A stretch of DNA of 6,863 bases from Clostridiales bacterium (GCA_031277155.1 JAITMW010000138.1:1-6863); one strand, 5' to 3'; positions 1 through 6,750 are shown, numbered from the stretch's first letter. Numbers and translations are program-made. Notes: generated by a model from the letters alone, not told the origin.

Positions 1-798
1 GACCTGTTTATGCTGGATGGCCACGGAACGCCAACCGCCGTCGCGGGCGTGCCGCCGGATTATTTCAGCCTGGACGGCCAACTCTGGGGCAACCCCCTGT
101 ACGATTGGGGCGCGCACAAGAAAAACGGCTATACATGGTGGCTTTCGCGCATCACCTGGGCGCTGAAATGCTGCGACATCCTGCGCATCGACCATTTTCG
201 CGGTTTCGAGAGCTTTTGGTGCGTGCCATATGGCGCGAAAACAGCCAAAAAGGGCAAATGGATGCCCGGCCCCGGCAAGGATTTTTTCGACATCATCAAA
301 AAGCGTCTGGGGGATTTGCCCATAATCGCGGAAGACCTGGGCATCATCACCCCTGCCGTGGAAAAGCTGCGCGATGACCTAAATCTGCCCGGCATGAAGG
401 TTTTGCAATTTGGCTTTGACGCGGGCGCAAACAACACCCATATGCCGCATAATTACACCACCAGCAATATCGTGATTTTCACGGGCACCCACGACAACGA
501 CACCTCTGCCGGATGGTATGCCGCCGCAAATGAGGACATACGCGACCAATTCCGCCGCTATTTAAACACCGACGGCGCGGATGCCGCCTGGGATTTGATA
601 CGCCTGGCATTTCTTTCGGTTGCGAACATCGCCATTGTGCCCATCCAGGATGTGCTAAGCCTGGATTCATATTATCGAATGAACACCCCCGGCATAGCCA
701 GCGGCAATTGGCAATTCCGCCTGCGCGCCGACCAGCTTCAAGACCACCACACCGAGAGATTGCTGTATCTCTCCAAGCTGTCTGACAGAAATTTGTAA
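1..798 (+). CDS. malQ: 4-alpha-glucanotransferase (amylomaltase), C-terminal part
   Basis: This enzyme moves alpha-1,4-glucan segments between maltodextrins in the cytoplasm, in maltose and glycogen metabolism. The frame is open from base 1 (D-L-F before the first ATG at 10), so the gene enters from the left and about 265 residues are visible of a family length near 500. Counting from the ATG at 10, GVPPDYFS and GQLWGNPLYDW (residues 13-33) are amylomaltase signatures. The GH77 catalytic residues are all visible: nucleophile Asp61 in LRIDHFRG, acid/base Glu108 in IIAEDLG, and Asp162 in GTHDNDT. Their spacing (47 and 54 residues) matches known amylomaltases. The C-terminus (NWQFRLRADQL) is complete and ends in TAA, so the visible part looks functional. 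It converges on the surface-protein gene with 76 bases between the two stops. Its promoter and operon partners lie outside the window. Confidence 0.96.
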   Translation, partial: DLFMLDGHGTPTAVAGVPPDYFSLDGQLWGNPLYDWGAHKKNGYTWWLSRITWALKCCDILRIDHFRGFESFWCVPYGAKTAKKGKWMPGPGKDFFDIIKKRLGDLPIIAEDLGIITPAVEKLRDDLNLPGMKVLQFGFDAGANNTHMPHNYTTSNIVIFTGTHDNDTSAGWYAAANEDIRDQFRRYLNTDGADAAWDLIRLAFLSVANIAIVPIQDVLSLDSYYRMNTPGIASGNWQFRLRADQLQDHHTERLLYLSKLSDRNL

Positions 799-820
799 AT
801 ATCAGGGCGCGATGCGTCAA

Positions 821-860
821 TTCCCCTCCTCTGGAGGGGTGGGCTTTAGCCCGGGGTGGT
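821..860. repeat. GC-rich double hairpin between convergent genes, possible dispersed repeat
   Basis: CCCCTCC (823-829) pairs perfectly with GGAGGGG (833-839) around a 3-base loop. It is followed at once by a second palindrome, GGGCTTTAGCCC (841-852), and then GGGGTGGTT. The element sits in the 76-base gap between the malQ stop and the surface-protein stop, where a bidirectional terminator would be expected. Neither strand has a T-run after the stems, so a classical intrinsic terminator is not supported. The pattern of a CCCCTCC/GGAGGGG stem, a variable inner palindrome and a GGGGTGGTT tail resembles small palindromic elements that recur in many bacterial genomes. Only one copy is visible here, so repeat status is inferred. 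Confidence 0.55.
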
Positions 861-874
861 TATTGGTGCCGCAG

Positions 875-2215
875 TCAAGTCATATCATTGCCCGCCCTTT
901 TCAACTTTTCCCTTTCAACAAGTACAAGCAGCAAAAATACCGACATGGCAAAGCCCACCGCCGATGCCACCAGCCCAAAAAAGCTGAATTCGTCACCCGT
1001 CTGCGGATTTGTCACCATAAAATCGAAAAGGCCGTTTTGAGGCTCGTCATCGGATTCATCTTCGGGGCCGTAATCAGGCTCGGCTTCAGGCTCCGGCTCC
1101 GGCTCCGGCTCAAATTCTACCACTATCACCATAGGCTCCGCTTCGGGCTCATCTTGAATCTCCGCGTCATCGCCCTGTCCTTCTTCCCCCTGCTCTTCTT
1201 GCCCTTCTTCGCCTTCGCCTTCGGCCTCGCCCTCAATCTCCCCATTTTCTTCATCGGGCGGCAAAACCAAAACAAACGGCAAATCCTCGTCTTCCCCGGC
1301 CATCATCTCTATAAATTCCGCGCTGTCATCTATGCCAATCCCATCGCCGTGATGCTCGTCGTTTGCAATGGGCCAATAATCCGCATTGGAATGATTGTCG
1401 AAAATTGCGTCCAGGGCATCTTCACCAAATTCTATATGAATATTTTCGTCATAGGGCGCGCCGTCAGCGGGTGGTGATAAATAGATACCGCCGCCTTGAT
1501 ATGCGGCATTGCTATGGATTTGCCCGCCATACAAAACAATGCCTGACGCCCCTTTCGCATAGATGCCGCCGCCCTGCCGTGCCCAATTATTACGGATTTC
1601 TCCGCTGTACATTACAAAATCACCGCCATCAAGCATTACGCCGCCGCCATAGTAGTCGCTGCCGTTACCCATGACTGTGCCGCCGTCCAGCACAAAACCG
1701 CCGCCATTGACCGCTACGCCGCCCCCCGGAAAATCCCGCACAACAGAGCCGTCGCCCATGGTCAGCACACCGCCGGCACCGACTTCAATGCCCACAGCCC
1801 CAAAATGGCTATAATCAGGCTCTCCTTGGTTTGCAACGGTCACATCCTCCAGCGTCAGCAAGGCACCTGCACCAATTTGTATGGCGGGCAGGGCGGCCAA
1901 AGCCAGGCTCCATGCCATTTCATGGCCATTTCCATTTATTGTAACATCGGCATCTTCCGGAATTATCAACGGAAGGTCAAGCTCGATATCTTGGCCAAGC
2001 TCAATAATTTCCATATATTCGCTGTCAACGGCCGTCAGCAGCTCTTCGGCATAATTCACCACGGCGGCATTTAGCTGCTCAGCACCGCCCCAAAATTGGG
2101 ATTCCTCATCAATGGGCGCCATCGCCATCATGCGGTTAAACAGCGCGAAAACCAAGGCAATTGACATCACATGCGCCAAAGCCTTATTTCTTTGCTTGTT
2201 TTTGCCTTCAAACAT
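875..2215 (-). CDS. sortase-anchored surface protein with beta-helix domain and acidic stalk
   Basis: This is a 446-residue predicted cell-wall protein of unknown ligand. Order of parts: a basic N-terminus and hydrophobic stretch (about residues 5-33) that look like a signal peptide; a right-handed beta-helix region (about 64-250); a mixed acidic region with EHHGDGIGIDD (287-297); a Glu/Gly/Gln-rich tract (321-356); a Pro-Glu repeat (368-380); then NPQTGDE (403-409), a hydrophobic segment (411-433) and a basic tail (EREKLKRA). The last three parts form a sortase signal of the LPXTG type with Asn in place of Leu. The beta-helix shows four coils opening with GGGV or GGGI at residues 164, 190, 215 and 241, a period of 25-26. 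The start is supported by AAGGAG at 2225-2230, 9 bases before the ATG. It is the last gene of the minus-strand block, 21 bases after the ZIP gene. Extracellular adhesion or glycan binding is possible but nothing shows which. No sortase gene is in the window. Confidence 0.85.
   Translation of the reverse strand: MFEGKNKQRNKALAHVMSIALVFALFNRMMAMAPIDEESQFWGGAEQLNAAVVNYAEELLTAVDSEYMEIIELGQDIELDLPLIIPEDADVTINGNGHEMAWSLALAALPAIQIGAGALLTLEDVTVANQGEPDYSHFGAVGIEVGAGGVLTMGDGSVVRDFPGGGVAVNGGGFVLDGGTVMGNGSDYYGGGVMLDGGDFVMYSGEIRNNWARQGGGIYAKGASGIVLYGGQIHSNAAYQGGGIYLSPPADGAPYDENIHIEFGEDALDAIFDNHSNADYWPIANDEHHGDGIGIDDSAEFIEMMAGEDEDLPFVLVLPPDEENGEIEGEAEGEGEEGQEEQGEEGQGDDAEIQDEPEAEPMVIVVEFEPEPEPEPEAEPDYGPEDESDDEPQNGLFDFMVTNPQTGDEFSFFGLVASAVGFAMSVFLLLVLVEREKLKRAGNDMT
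1089..1112. repeat. hexamer microsatellite coding for the Pro-Glu stalk
   Basis: On the + strand GGCTCC occurs three times in a row, followed by a fourth copy ending in A. On the coding (minus) strand this encodes the alternating Glu-Pro run at residues 368-376 of the surface protein. The 6-bp period keeps the reading frame, so copy changes would lengthen or shorten the stalk without disrupting the wall anchor. Confidence 0.7.
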
Positions 2216-2236
2216 GGCAAGCAGCTCCTTTTAAAG

Positions 2237-3037
2237 CTAAGCCTCCGCAAATATGGACAGCGCAAGCATTATGGCAATGCCTACGATGATGCCGATTGTC
2301 GCGTAATATGGATGCCTTTCCTTGTTTTTTTGGCACTCCGGGATAAGCTCGTGTACGGCCACCCAAATCATGGCGCCGGCGGCGAAAGCCAGGGCATAGG
2401 GCAAAATTCCGTCTAGGCTGACCACGACCAAAAAGCCCGCCACACTCGCGATAAATTCGGTAAGCCCGGCAACTTGTCCCAAAAAGAATGATTTAAATTT
2501 GGACAACCCTTCATTTCGGAAGGAAACCGACACCACCGTGCCTTCCGGCAAATTGTGCAGGGCTATGGCGATTATGACAGGCAGCAAAGCCATCAGCTGC
2601 TCCGTTTGGAAGTTGCTGCCAAGGGTGCCAATCAAAACGCCCACAGCAAAGCCTTCCGGCAGGTTGTGTATGGAAATTGCGCTGACCATCATAAAGCTCT
2701 TCTTAAATCTGAAGCCTTGCTCGCCTTTGGCATCGCGGATTTTTTTGCGGTGCGCCAAAAACATATCCAGCAGCAATATGGTGAGGCAGCCCACCAAAAA
2801 GCCGCCCAACACCGGGAATATCGCGTTGCCGCCAAATCTTTCCTCTGCAATTTCTATTGCGGGCTGCAACAGCTGCCAAAATGCGGCGACAATCATAACT
2901 CCTGCCGCAAAGCCCAGCATTATATGCGACATTTGGCTGTCGCTTCTTTTGAAAAACATCACCAGGGCCGCGCCAATTGTCGTGGCAATCCAAGTGGCCC
3001 CCAGCAAAATCAGAAATATAAACAAAATATGGTCCAT
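2237..3037 (-). CDS. ZIP family divalent metal transporter (GufA/ZupT-like)
   Basis: This 266-residue inner-membrane protein is predicted to move Zn2+ or related divalent metals into the cytoplasm. Eight hydrophobic segments can be placed at roughly 1-28, 36-58, 73-95, 114-137, 147-172, 184-207, 210-230 and 244-264, the usual ZIP number. The metal-site signatures are present twice: HNLPEG at 124-129 (segment 4) and HNLPEG at 161-166 (segment 5). HELIPE at 229-234 in segment 7 is another common family motif. The loop after segment 3 is basic (HRKKIRDAKGEQGFRFKK) rather than His-rich. The start at 3037 is preceded by AAAGGA at 3045-3050 with 7-base spacing. It lies 25 bases after rlmH and 21 bases before the surface-protein gene, so co-transcription is likely. 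Substrate choice (Zn, Fe, Mn) cannot be read from the sequence, and no Zur or Fur box was recognised. Confidence 0.92.
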   Translation of the reverse strand: MDHILFIFLILLGATWIATTIGAALVMFFKRSDSQMSHIMLGFAAGVMIVAAFWQLLQPAIEIAEERFGGNAIFPVLGGFLVGCLTILLLDMFLAHRKKIRDAKGEQGFRFKKSFMMVSAISIHNLPEGFAVGVLIGTLGSNFQTEQLMALLPVIIAIALHNLPEGTVVSVSFRNEGLSKFKSFFLGQVAGLTEFIASVAGFLVVVSLDGILPYALAFAAGAMIWVAVHELIPECQKNKERHPYYATIGIIVGIAIMLALSIFAEA

Positions 3038-3062
3038 GTAAAAATCCTTTCTAAGGTGCCCG

Positions 3063-3485
3063 CTATTTATGATATGGCTGATTGTTCATTATCATAAAGG
3101 CCCTGTAAATTTGCTCCAGCAGAATTATGCGCGCCAGCTGATGGGGAAAGGTCATTGCCGAAAGGGACAGCCTCATGCGGCACATCCCCAAGATGCGCGC
3201 GGACAGGCCCTCTGCGCCGCCGATTGCAAAAGCGATGTGGGGCGTGCCGTTAATCGCCATATTTTGGAGTATTCCCGCAAAAGCGTCGGAGGACAGGGCC
3301 TTTCCGTCAATTGCCAGCGCGATGGGAAAGGCGCCGCCGACCATGGCGCGCTCCATGGCCTTTTCGTCCGCCGCCTCTATGACGGTCAGCCGGGCATATG
3401 GCCCCAGCCGCTTTAAATATTCCGCCTGGGCCGCCCGCAAATAATCCTCACGCAGCTTGCCGATGCACACAATGTCAATTTTCAT
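3063..3485 (-). CDS. rlmH: 23S rRNA (pseudouridine1915-N3)-methyltransferase RlmH
   Basis: RlmH is a small SPOUT-class enzyme that uses S-adenosylmethionine to methylate pseudouridine 1915 in helix 69 of 23S rRNA on assembled ribosomes. Visible signatures are the N-terminal MKIDIVCIGKLREDYL, AIDGKALSS (58-66), the cofactor-loop motif FAIGGAEGLS (86-95), the C-terminal block SLSAMTFPHQLARIILLEQIYRA (107-129) and the family ending PYHK. At 140 residues it is about 15 shorter than the usual 155-160. The shortage falls between ADEKAMERAM (39-48) and the next strand, where relatives carry an extra helix. I start at the ATG at 3485 because family N-termini begin there; an ATG three codons upstream (3494) is possible, and neither has a strong ribosome-binding site. 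The start overlaps the end of rnhA by 11 bases, suggesting translational coupling. Confidence 0.94.
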   Translation of the reverse strand: MKIDIVCIGKLREDYLRAAQAEYLKRLGPYARLTVIEAADEKAMERAMVGGAFPIALAIDGKALSSDAFAGILQNMAINGTPHIAFAIGGAEGLSARILGMCRMRLSLSAMTFPHQLARIILLEQIYRAFMIMNNQPYHK

Positions 3486-3960
3486 GTCGCTCATACCCAA
3501 TATCTTCAAGAAAATCCCCGTTTTTGGCCGCGGCCTCAATCGCCGCCCGCGCCATGGCGTCGCATCTGTTGTTTTCGGCGTTTTCGGCATGTCCGCGCAC
3601 CCAAATAAAGCGCAGTTGATGTTTTGCCAAAAGGGGCAGCAGCCTCTCCCACAAGTCGGCATTTTGTGCCGCCTCGCGCCTGTTGCGCATCCATCCCGCC
3701 GCCTGCCAGCGCGCCGCCCAGCCCTTTTCGACGGCATCCACAAGATAGCGCGAATCGCTGTAAAGATTGACGCGGCAAGGTTCTTTCAGGGCTTCGAGGG
3801 CCACAATCGCCGCCAAAATCTCCATGCGATTGTTAGTTGTGCGCGTATACGCCGCCGAAAGCTCCCGTCTGGCACCTCTATAGAGCAAAACCGCGCCATA
3901 GCCGCCCGCGCCGGGGTTTCCCAGGCACGCGCCGTCTGTGTAAATATCAACTGCCTTCAT
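3475..3960 (-). CDS. rnhA: ribonuclease HI
   Basis: This enzyme cleaves the RNA strand of RNA:DNA hybrids in the cytoplasm, removing R-loops and replication primers. The 161 residues match the family length. The metal-binding and catalytic residues are all present: Asp9 (IYTDGAC), Glu47 (NNRMEILAA), Asp69 (YSDSRYL), His124 (VRGHAENAEN) and Asp134 (NRCDAMAR). The numbering is within one residue of E. coli RNase HI. The basic handle region (VEKGWAARWQAAGWMRNRREA) is present too, so this is the E. coli-like type rather than a minimal form. The frame stays open upstream to an ATG at 4026, but those codons lie within the preceding gene and are not RNase H-like. The ATG at 3960 directly precedes the first strand and has GGAAAG at the right distance. 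It overlaps the upstream gene by 14 bases and rlmH by 11. Confidence 0.97.
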   Translation of the reverse strand: MKAVDIYTDGACLGNPGAGGYGAVLLYRGARRELSAAYTRTTNNRMEILAAIVALEALKEPCRVNLYSDSRYLVDAVEKGWAARWQAAGWMRNRREAAQNADLWERLLPLLAKHQLRFIWVRGHAENAENNRCDAMARAAIEAAAKNGDFLEDIGYERHEN

Positions 3961-4873
3961 TCGCCACATACTTTCCAATAATTTCCGCCGCCTGGGCCTC
4001 TGTTTGCGGCATGGTTTCCTCTGCAAAAATTTGCCAAATTTCCGTGTGCAAAACAGACTGCCCCGTGGCCAAAGTTTGCAATGGCCCTAAGGTCTCTGTT
4101 TCAAGGAAATTTTCGTTGGTATAGACTTCGTAATTGCAGCCAAAGTCGGTATAAAGCCCGTCCGTCACATCAAAATGCTTGAAAAACACCTGCCCTTTGT
4201 TAAAATATGCCGCGAAACCGCTATGGTTGAAAAGCCCGATTTTAAAGGCTTCCTGCGTGTCCTTCGATTGCCGTATCAGGCAAAAGTCCCGCCCCATTGT
4301 AAGGCGCGCATCGGCGGGGTTTGTATAATCCCATAGGGCCAGCCGCCTGTTGGGCAGCACGCCAGTGGCCGGCCCGGTAATTGGGATGGCCGCCACGCCG
4401 CCCGCCGCCATCATTGTGAGGGCCCAGGGGGCCACTTCCAGCTCCCACAGGCTGTGGTTGGTGATTTTGTGCAATACCTTGACGCTGTTGTCAGGCAGGA
4501 TGGAGATTGTCATGGATTTTTGCAGCTGGGTGTGCTTTTCAATGGGCGCTGTAAACTCCAGGCCCGCCGCGGTTTCTTCGTATTCCGCGGGCAAATTGTC
4601 CGGATGATAACAGCGGGGCAAAATTTCCGGGGAAATCCACAGGCGATGCCCGCCGTAAAGCCTGCACACATCGCCGCCATAGACGGGGAAGGCCTCCCCC
4701 AGCGGGCTGTGCGCTGGGTCTTGATACAGCATATTTTCGCGGCCGCACAGCTCATAGGAAATTATGCGCGGGCCAAAATCCAGCGTTACCATCAGCTGAA
4801 CCTCGCCATTTTCCATCTTTACGCATCTGCCGAAATGCGTGTCTTGTACCTGCGTAATTCTAACTTCTCTCAT
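3947..4873 (-). CDS. galactose-mutarotase-fold protein, DUF4380-like
   Basis: This is a 308-residue, probably cytoplasmic protein (no signal peptide or membrane segment) that resembles aldose-1-epimerase-superfamily proteins of the DUF4380 type. Visible support: an early strand pattern with VTLDFGPRIISYEL (29-42) followed by ENMLYQDP (46-53), GGHRLWISPE (74-83), a long beta-rich middle, GCNYEVYTNENFLETETLGP (245-264) and a closing HTEIWQIF (276-283). In this superfamily the conserved His and acidic residues line a sugar-binding cleft; here His76, Glu258, His276 and Glu278 are candidates, by analogy only. Substrate and reaction are unknown. The start is well fixed by AGGAGG six bases upstream. 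The gene overlaps the end of uvrC by 14 bases and the start of rnhA by 14 bases. A carbohydrate role would suit the nearby malQ, but malQ is on the opposite strand and that link is weak. Confidence 0.75.
   Translation of the reverse strand: MREVRITQVQDTHFGRCVKMENGEVQLMVTLDFGPRIISYELCGRENMLYQDPAHSPLGEAFPVYGGDVCRLYGGHRLWISPEILPRCYHPDNLPAEYEETAAGLEFTAPIEKHTQLQKSMTISILPDNSVKVLHKITNHSLWELEVAPWALTMMAAGGVAAIPITGPATGVLPNRRLALWDYTNPADARLTMGRDFCLIRQSKDTQEAFKIGLFNHSGFAAYFNKGQVFFKHFDVTDGLYTDFGCNYEVYTNENFLETETLGPLQTLATGQSVLHTEIWQIFAEETMPQTEAQAAEIIGKYVANEGS
3971..3976 (-). promoter_or_regulatory. ribosome binding site deciding the rnhA start
   Basis: GGAAAG on the minus strand lies 10 bases before the ATG at 3960, but only 1 base before the alternative in-frame ATG at 3969. 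It therefore favours the shorter rnhA product. The site lies inside the coding sequence of the upstream mutarotase-like gene. Confidence 0.5.
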
Positions 4874-6728
4874 TTTTTACCTCCTGAAAAAAATCATACA
4901 CGGCCTTGGCCGATTTTAAATTCATGCTGGGGGCGGCGGCCAGCGCGTCCATGTCCGCCGTCTTAACGCGCTCTACAGAGCCAAAATGCAGCAGCAGCGC
5001 GCGCCGCCGCACATCACCGATGCCCTTGATGTCGTCCAAAACGGATTTTGTGCTGGATTTTTGCCGCAGCTTTCTGTGATATTCGACGGCAAAGCGATGC
5101 ACCTCTTCTTGAATTCGCGCCACCAGGCGAAAACCCTCGCCGGCGGGCTTAAGCGCGGCCTCGTCGCCGTTATAAAGCAGGCCCCGCGTCCTGTGCCTTT
5201 CGTCCTTCACCATGCCGCAAAGGGGGATGTTAAGCCCCATATGGGCCAGTACATCAGACACGGCGGAAATATGCCCCTTGCCGCCGTCAATGAAAATAAT
5301 ATCCGGCAAACGGGAAAATTTGGCCGCCTCTGCCGTCATGCCCTGGGCCCGCTCCTTTTCATAGCGGCGAAAACGGCGCGAAATCACCTCTTGCATGGCG
5401 GCATAATCATTTGGGCCTGAAATTGACCGAATTTTGAATTTGCGATAGTCGCTGCGCCGCGGCTTGCCCCCTTCAAACACCACCATAGAGCCCACATTTT
5501 CATAGCCCTGAATATTGGAAATGTCATAGGCCTCTATGCGGAAAATGGGCGATTCAAGCCCCAGCGCTTCCTTGATTTCATCCAGCGCGCCCGTGGTCCG
5601 CTTTTCTTCTTTCTTGATGTGTTCGCCAAATTGCTCCAGCGTGATAATGGCGTTGTTTCGCGCCAGCTGTACCAGCTTTTGCTTTTCGCCCAGCTTTGGC
5701 ACAGTAATCATGACTTTTTTGCCGCGCTCTGTGGCCAGCCAGGATTTTATGGTGTCTTCGCCTTCAATGCCGTGTTGCAATATCAGCTCCTTTGGCACAA
5801 ATGGCGTGCCGCTGTAAAACTGCGTTATAAATTCAGTCATCACGCGGGTTTCGGCCACGCCCTCCACGCCATACACCATAAAATGCTCCCGCCCCGTCAT
5901 TTTGCCGTCCCGTATGAAAAACACCTGAAACAGCGCCTCGTCCCCATGGGCGGCAAAGGCGATGACGTCCTGGTCGCCTTTGGAAATTCTGTCGGCCTTT
6001 TGATTTTCATTCATGCGCCTTATGGACGCAATTTTATCACGAATATCTGCGGCGCGCTCATATTCCATTGCCTCGGCGGCGGCGCCCATCTCGGCCTCAA
6101 GCTGCTTGATAACAACCTCTTGCTTGCCGGAGAGAAATTCCATCACCTGGGCCACGCGCTTGCCATATTCTTCCCGGCCGATGTGCAGCCCACATGGCCC
6201 GGGGCACAGGCCGATATGATAATTAAGGCATGGGCGGCCGCTGGGTATGCCTGCCGTAATCTTTTTAGATGTGCGGCGCAGCGGCCAAATTTTATGAATT
6301 TGCTCCAGCGTCTCGCGCACGGCAAAGCTGGATGTATAGGGCCCAAAATATTTGCCGCCGTCCTCAACAAAGTCTCTTGTTGAAAACACGCGGGGAAAGT
6401 CCTCCGTCAGCGTCACCTTGATATATGGATAGCTTTTGTCGTCTTTCAGCAAGACATTATATTTTGGCTGATGCTCCTTAATCAGGTTGCACTCCAAAAT
6501 CAGGGCCTCAACCTCGGTGTCGGTGACGATATATTCAAACCGCCGCGTGGTCCCGCGGATATTGCGCACCTTGGGGTCAACCAAATTGGCCCGGGTGTAA
6601 TAGCTTCGCACGCGGCTGCGCAAATTCAGGGCCTTGCCCACATAAATAATCTCCTCGGCGCTGCCTATGAAAAGATAGACGCCGGGCGACCGGGGCAAGC
6701 GCTTTAATTCCTCTTGGATGTCAAACAT
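4860..6728 (-). CDS. uvrC: UvrABC excinuclease subunit C
   Basis: UvrC makes the 3' and 5' incisions around bulky DNA lesions in nucleotide excision repair, working with UvrA and UvrB, which are not in this window. The 622 residues match the family. Domain order: GIY-YIG nuclease (GVYLF 16-20, IYVGKALNLRSRVRSYY 28-44, Glu79 in LECNLIK); Cys-containing region RPCLNYHIGLCPGPC (165-179); UVR helix pair for UvrB contact (about 205-240); RNase H-like nuclease with YDISNIQG (401-408), FIDGGKGH (479-486), VKDERHRTRGL (507-517) and His544; and C-terminal helix-hairpin-helix pair (about 565-615, with IKGIGDVRRRALL). The usual Cys of the LR-x-C motif is Thr153 here. The ATG at 6728 is the only sensible start, since an in-frame stop lies a few codons upstream. 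Its ribosome-binding site is poor: GGAG is only 2 bases away and GGGGA about 12. It heads the minus-strand gene block. Confidence 0.97.
   Translation of the reverse strand: MFDIQEELKRLPRSPGVYLFIGSAEEIIYVGKALNLRSRVRSYYTRANLVDPKVRNIRGTTRRFEYIVTDTEVEALILECNLIKEHQPKYNVLLKDDKSYPYIKVTLTEDFPRVFSTRDFVEDGGKYFGPYTSSFAVRETLEQIHKIWPLRRTSKKITAGIPSGRPCLNYHIGLCPGPCGLHIGREEYGKRVAQVMEFLSGKQEVVIKQLEAEMGAAAEAMEYERAADIRDKIASIRRMNENQKADRISKGDQDVIAFAAHGDEALFQVFFIRDGKMTGREHFMVYGVEGVAETRVMTEFITQFYSGTPFVPKELILQHGIEGEDTIKSWLATERGKKVMITVPKLGEKQKLVQLARNNAIITLEQFGEHIKKEEKRTTGALDEIKEALGLESPIFRIEAYDISNIQGYENVGSMVVFEGGKPRRSDYRKFKIRSISGPNDYAAMQEVISRRFRRYEKERAQGMTAEAAKFSRLPDIIFIDGGKGHISAVSDVLAHMGLNIPLCGMVKDERHRTRGLLYNGDEAALKPAGEGFRLVARIQEEVHRFAVEYHRKLRQKSSTKSVLDDIKGIGDVRRRALLLHFGSVERVKTADMDALAAAPSMNLKSAKAVYDFFQEVKNERS
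4880..4885 (-). promoter_or_regulatory. consensus Shine-Dalgarno inside the uvrC 3' end
   Basis: A perfect AGGAGG on the minus strand is followed by TAAAAA and the ATG of the mutarotase-like gene at 4873. It forms part of the UvrC codons for Q-E-V near the C-terminus. It is the best ribosome-binding site in the window and is stronger than that of uvrC itself, so the second gene probably recruits ribosomes independently as well as by coupling. Confidence 0.8.
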
Positions 6729-6750
6729 GTCTCCGGCTAATCCCCTCTCC

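Noticed and set aside
799..874. Intrinsic terminator for malQ or the surface gene
   Set aside because: Strong stems are present but no T-run follows on either strand, so only a hairpin/repeat call is justified.
812..1477. 221-codon open frame on the + strand opposite the surface-protein gene
   Set aside because: Its Arg/Leu/Phe-rich composition is the reverse complement of the Glu/Pro/Gly-rich stalk. It has no recognisable domain, and the opposite strand has a signal peptide, sorting motif and good ribosome-binding site.
3091..3119. Possible minus-strand promoter before the ZIP gene: TATGAT with CTGGAG 17 bases upstream
   Set aside because: The -10 is good but the -35 matches only 2 of 6 consensus bases, and the site lies in conserved rlmH codons, so chance is an adequate explanation.
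3063..3743. A longer RlmH reading beginning at 3743
   Set aside because: The extra N-terminal residues are the out-of-frame shadow of rnhA. RlmH homology begins at the ATG at 3485 (or 3494).
3475..4026. A longer RNase HI reading beginning at 4026
   Set aside because: The added residues overlap the upstream gene, are basic low-complexity and have no RNase H match. The ribosome-binding site fits the ATG at 3960.
5619..6383. 254-codon open frame on the + strand opposite uvrC
   Set aside because: It is a shadow of a highly conserved gene. It has no family motif or start signal and its composition fits antisense translation of uvrC.
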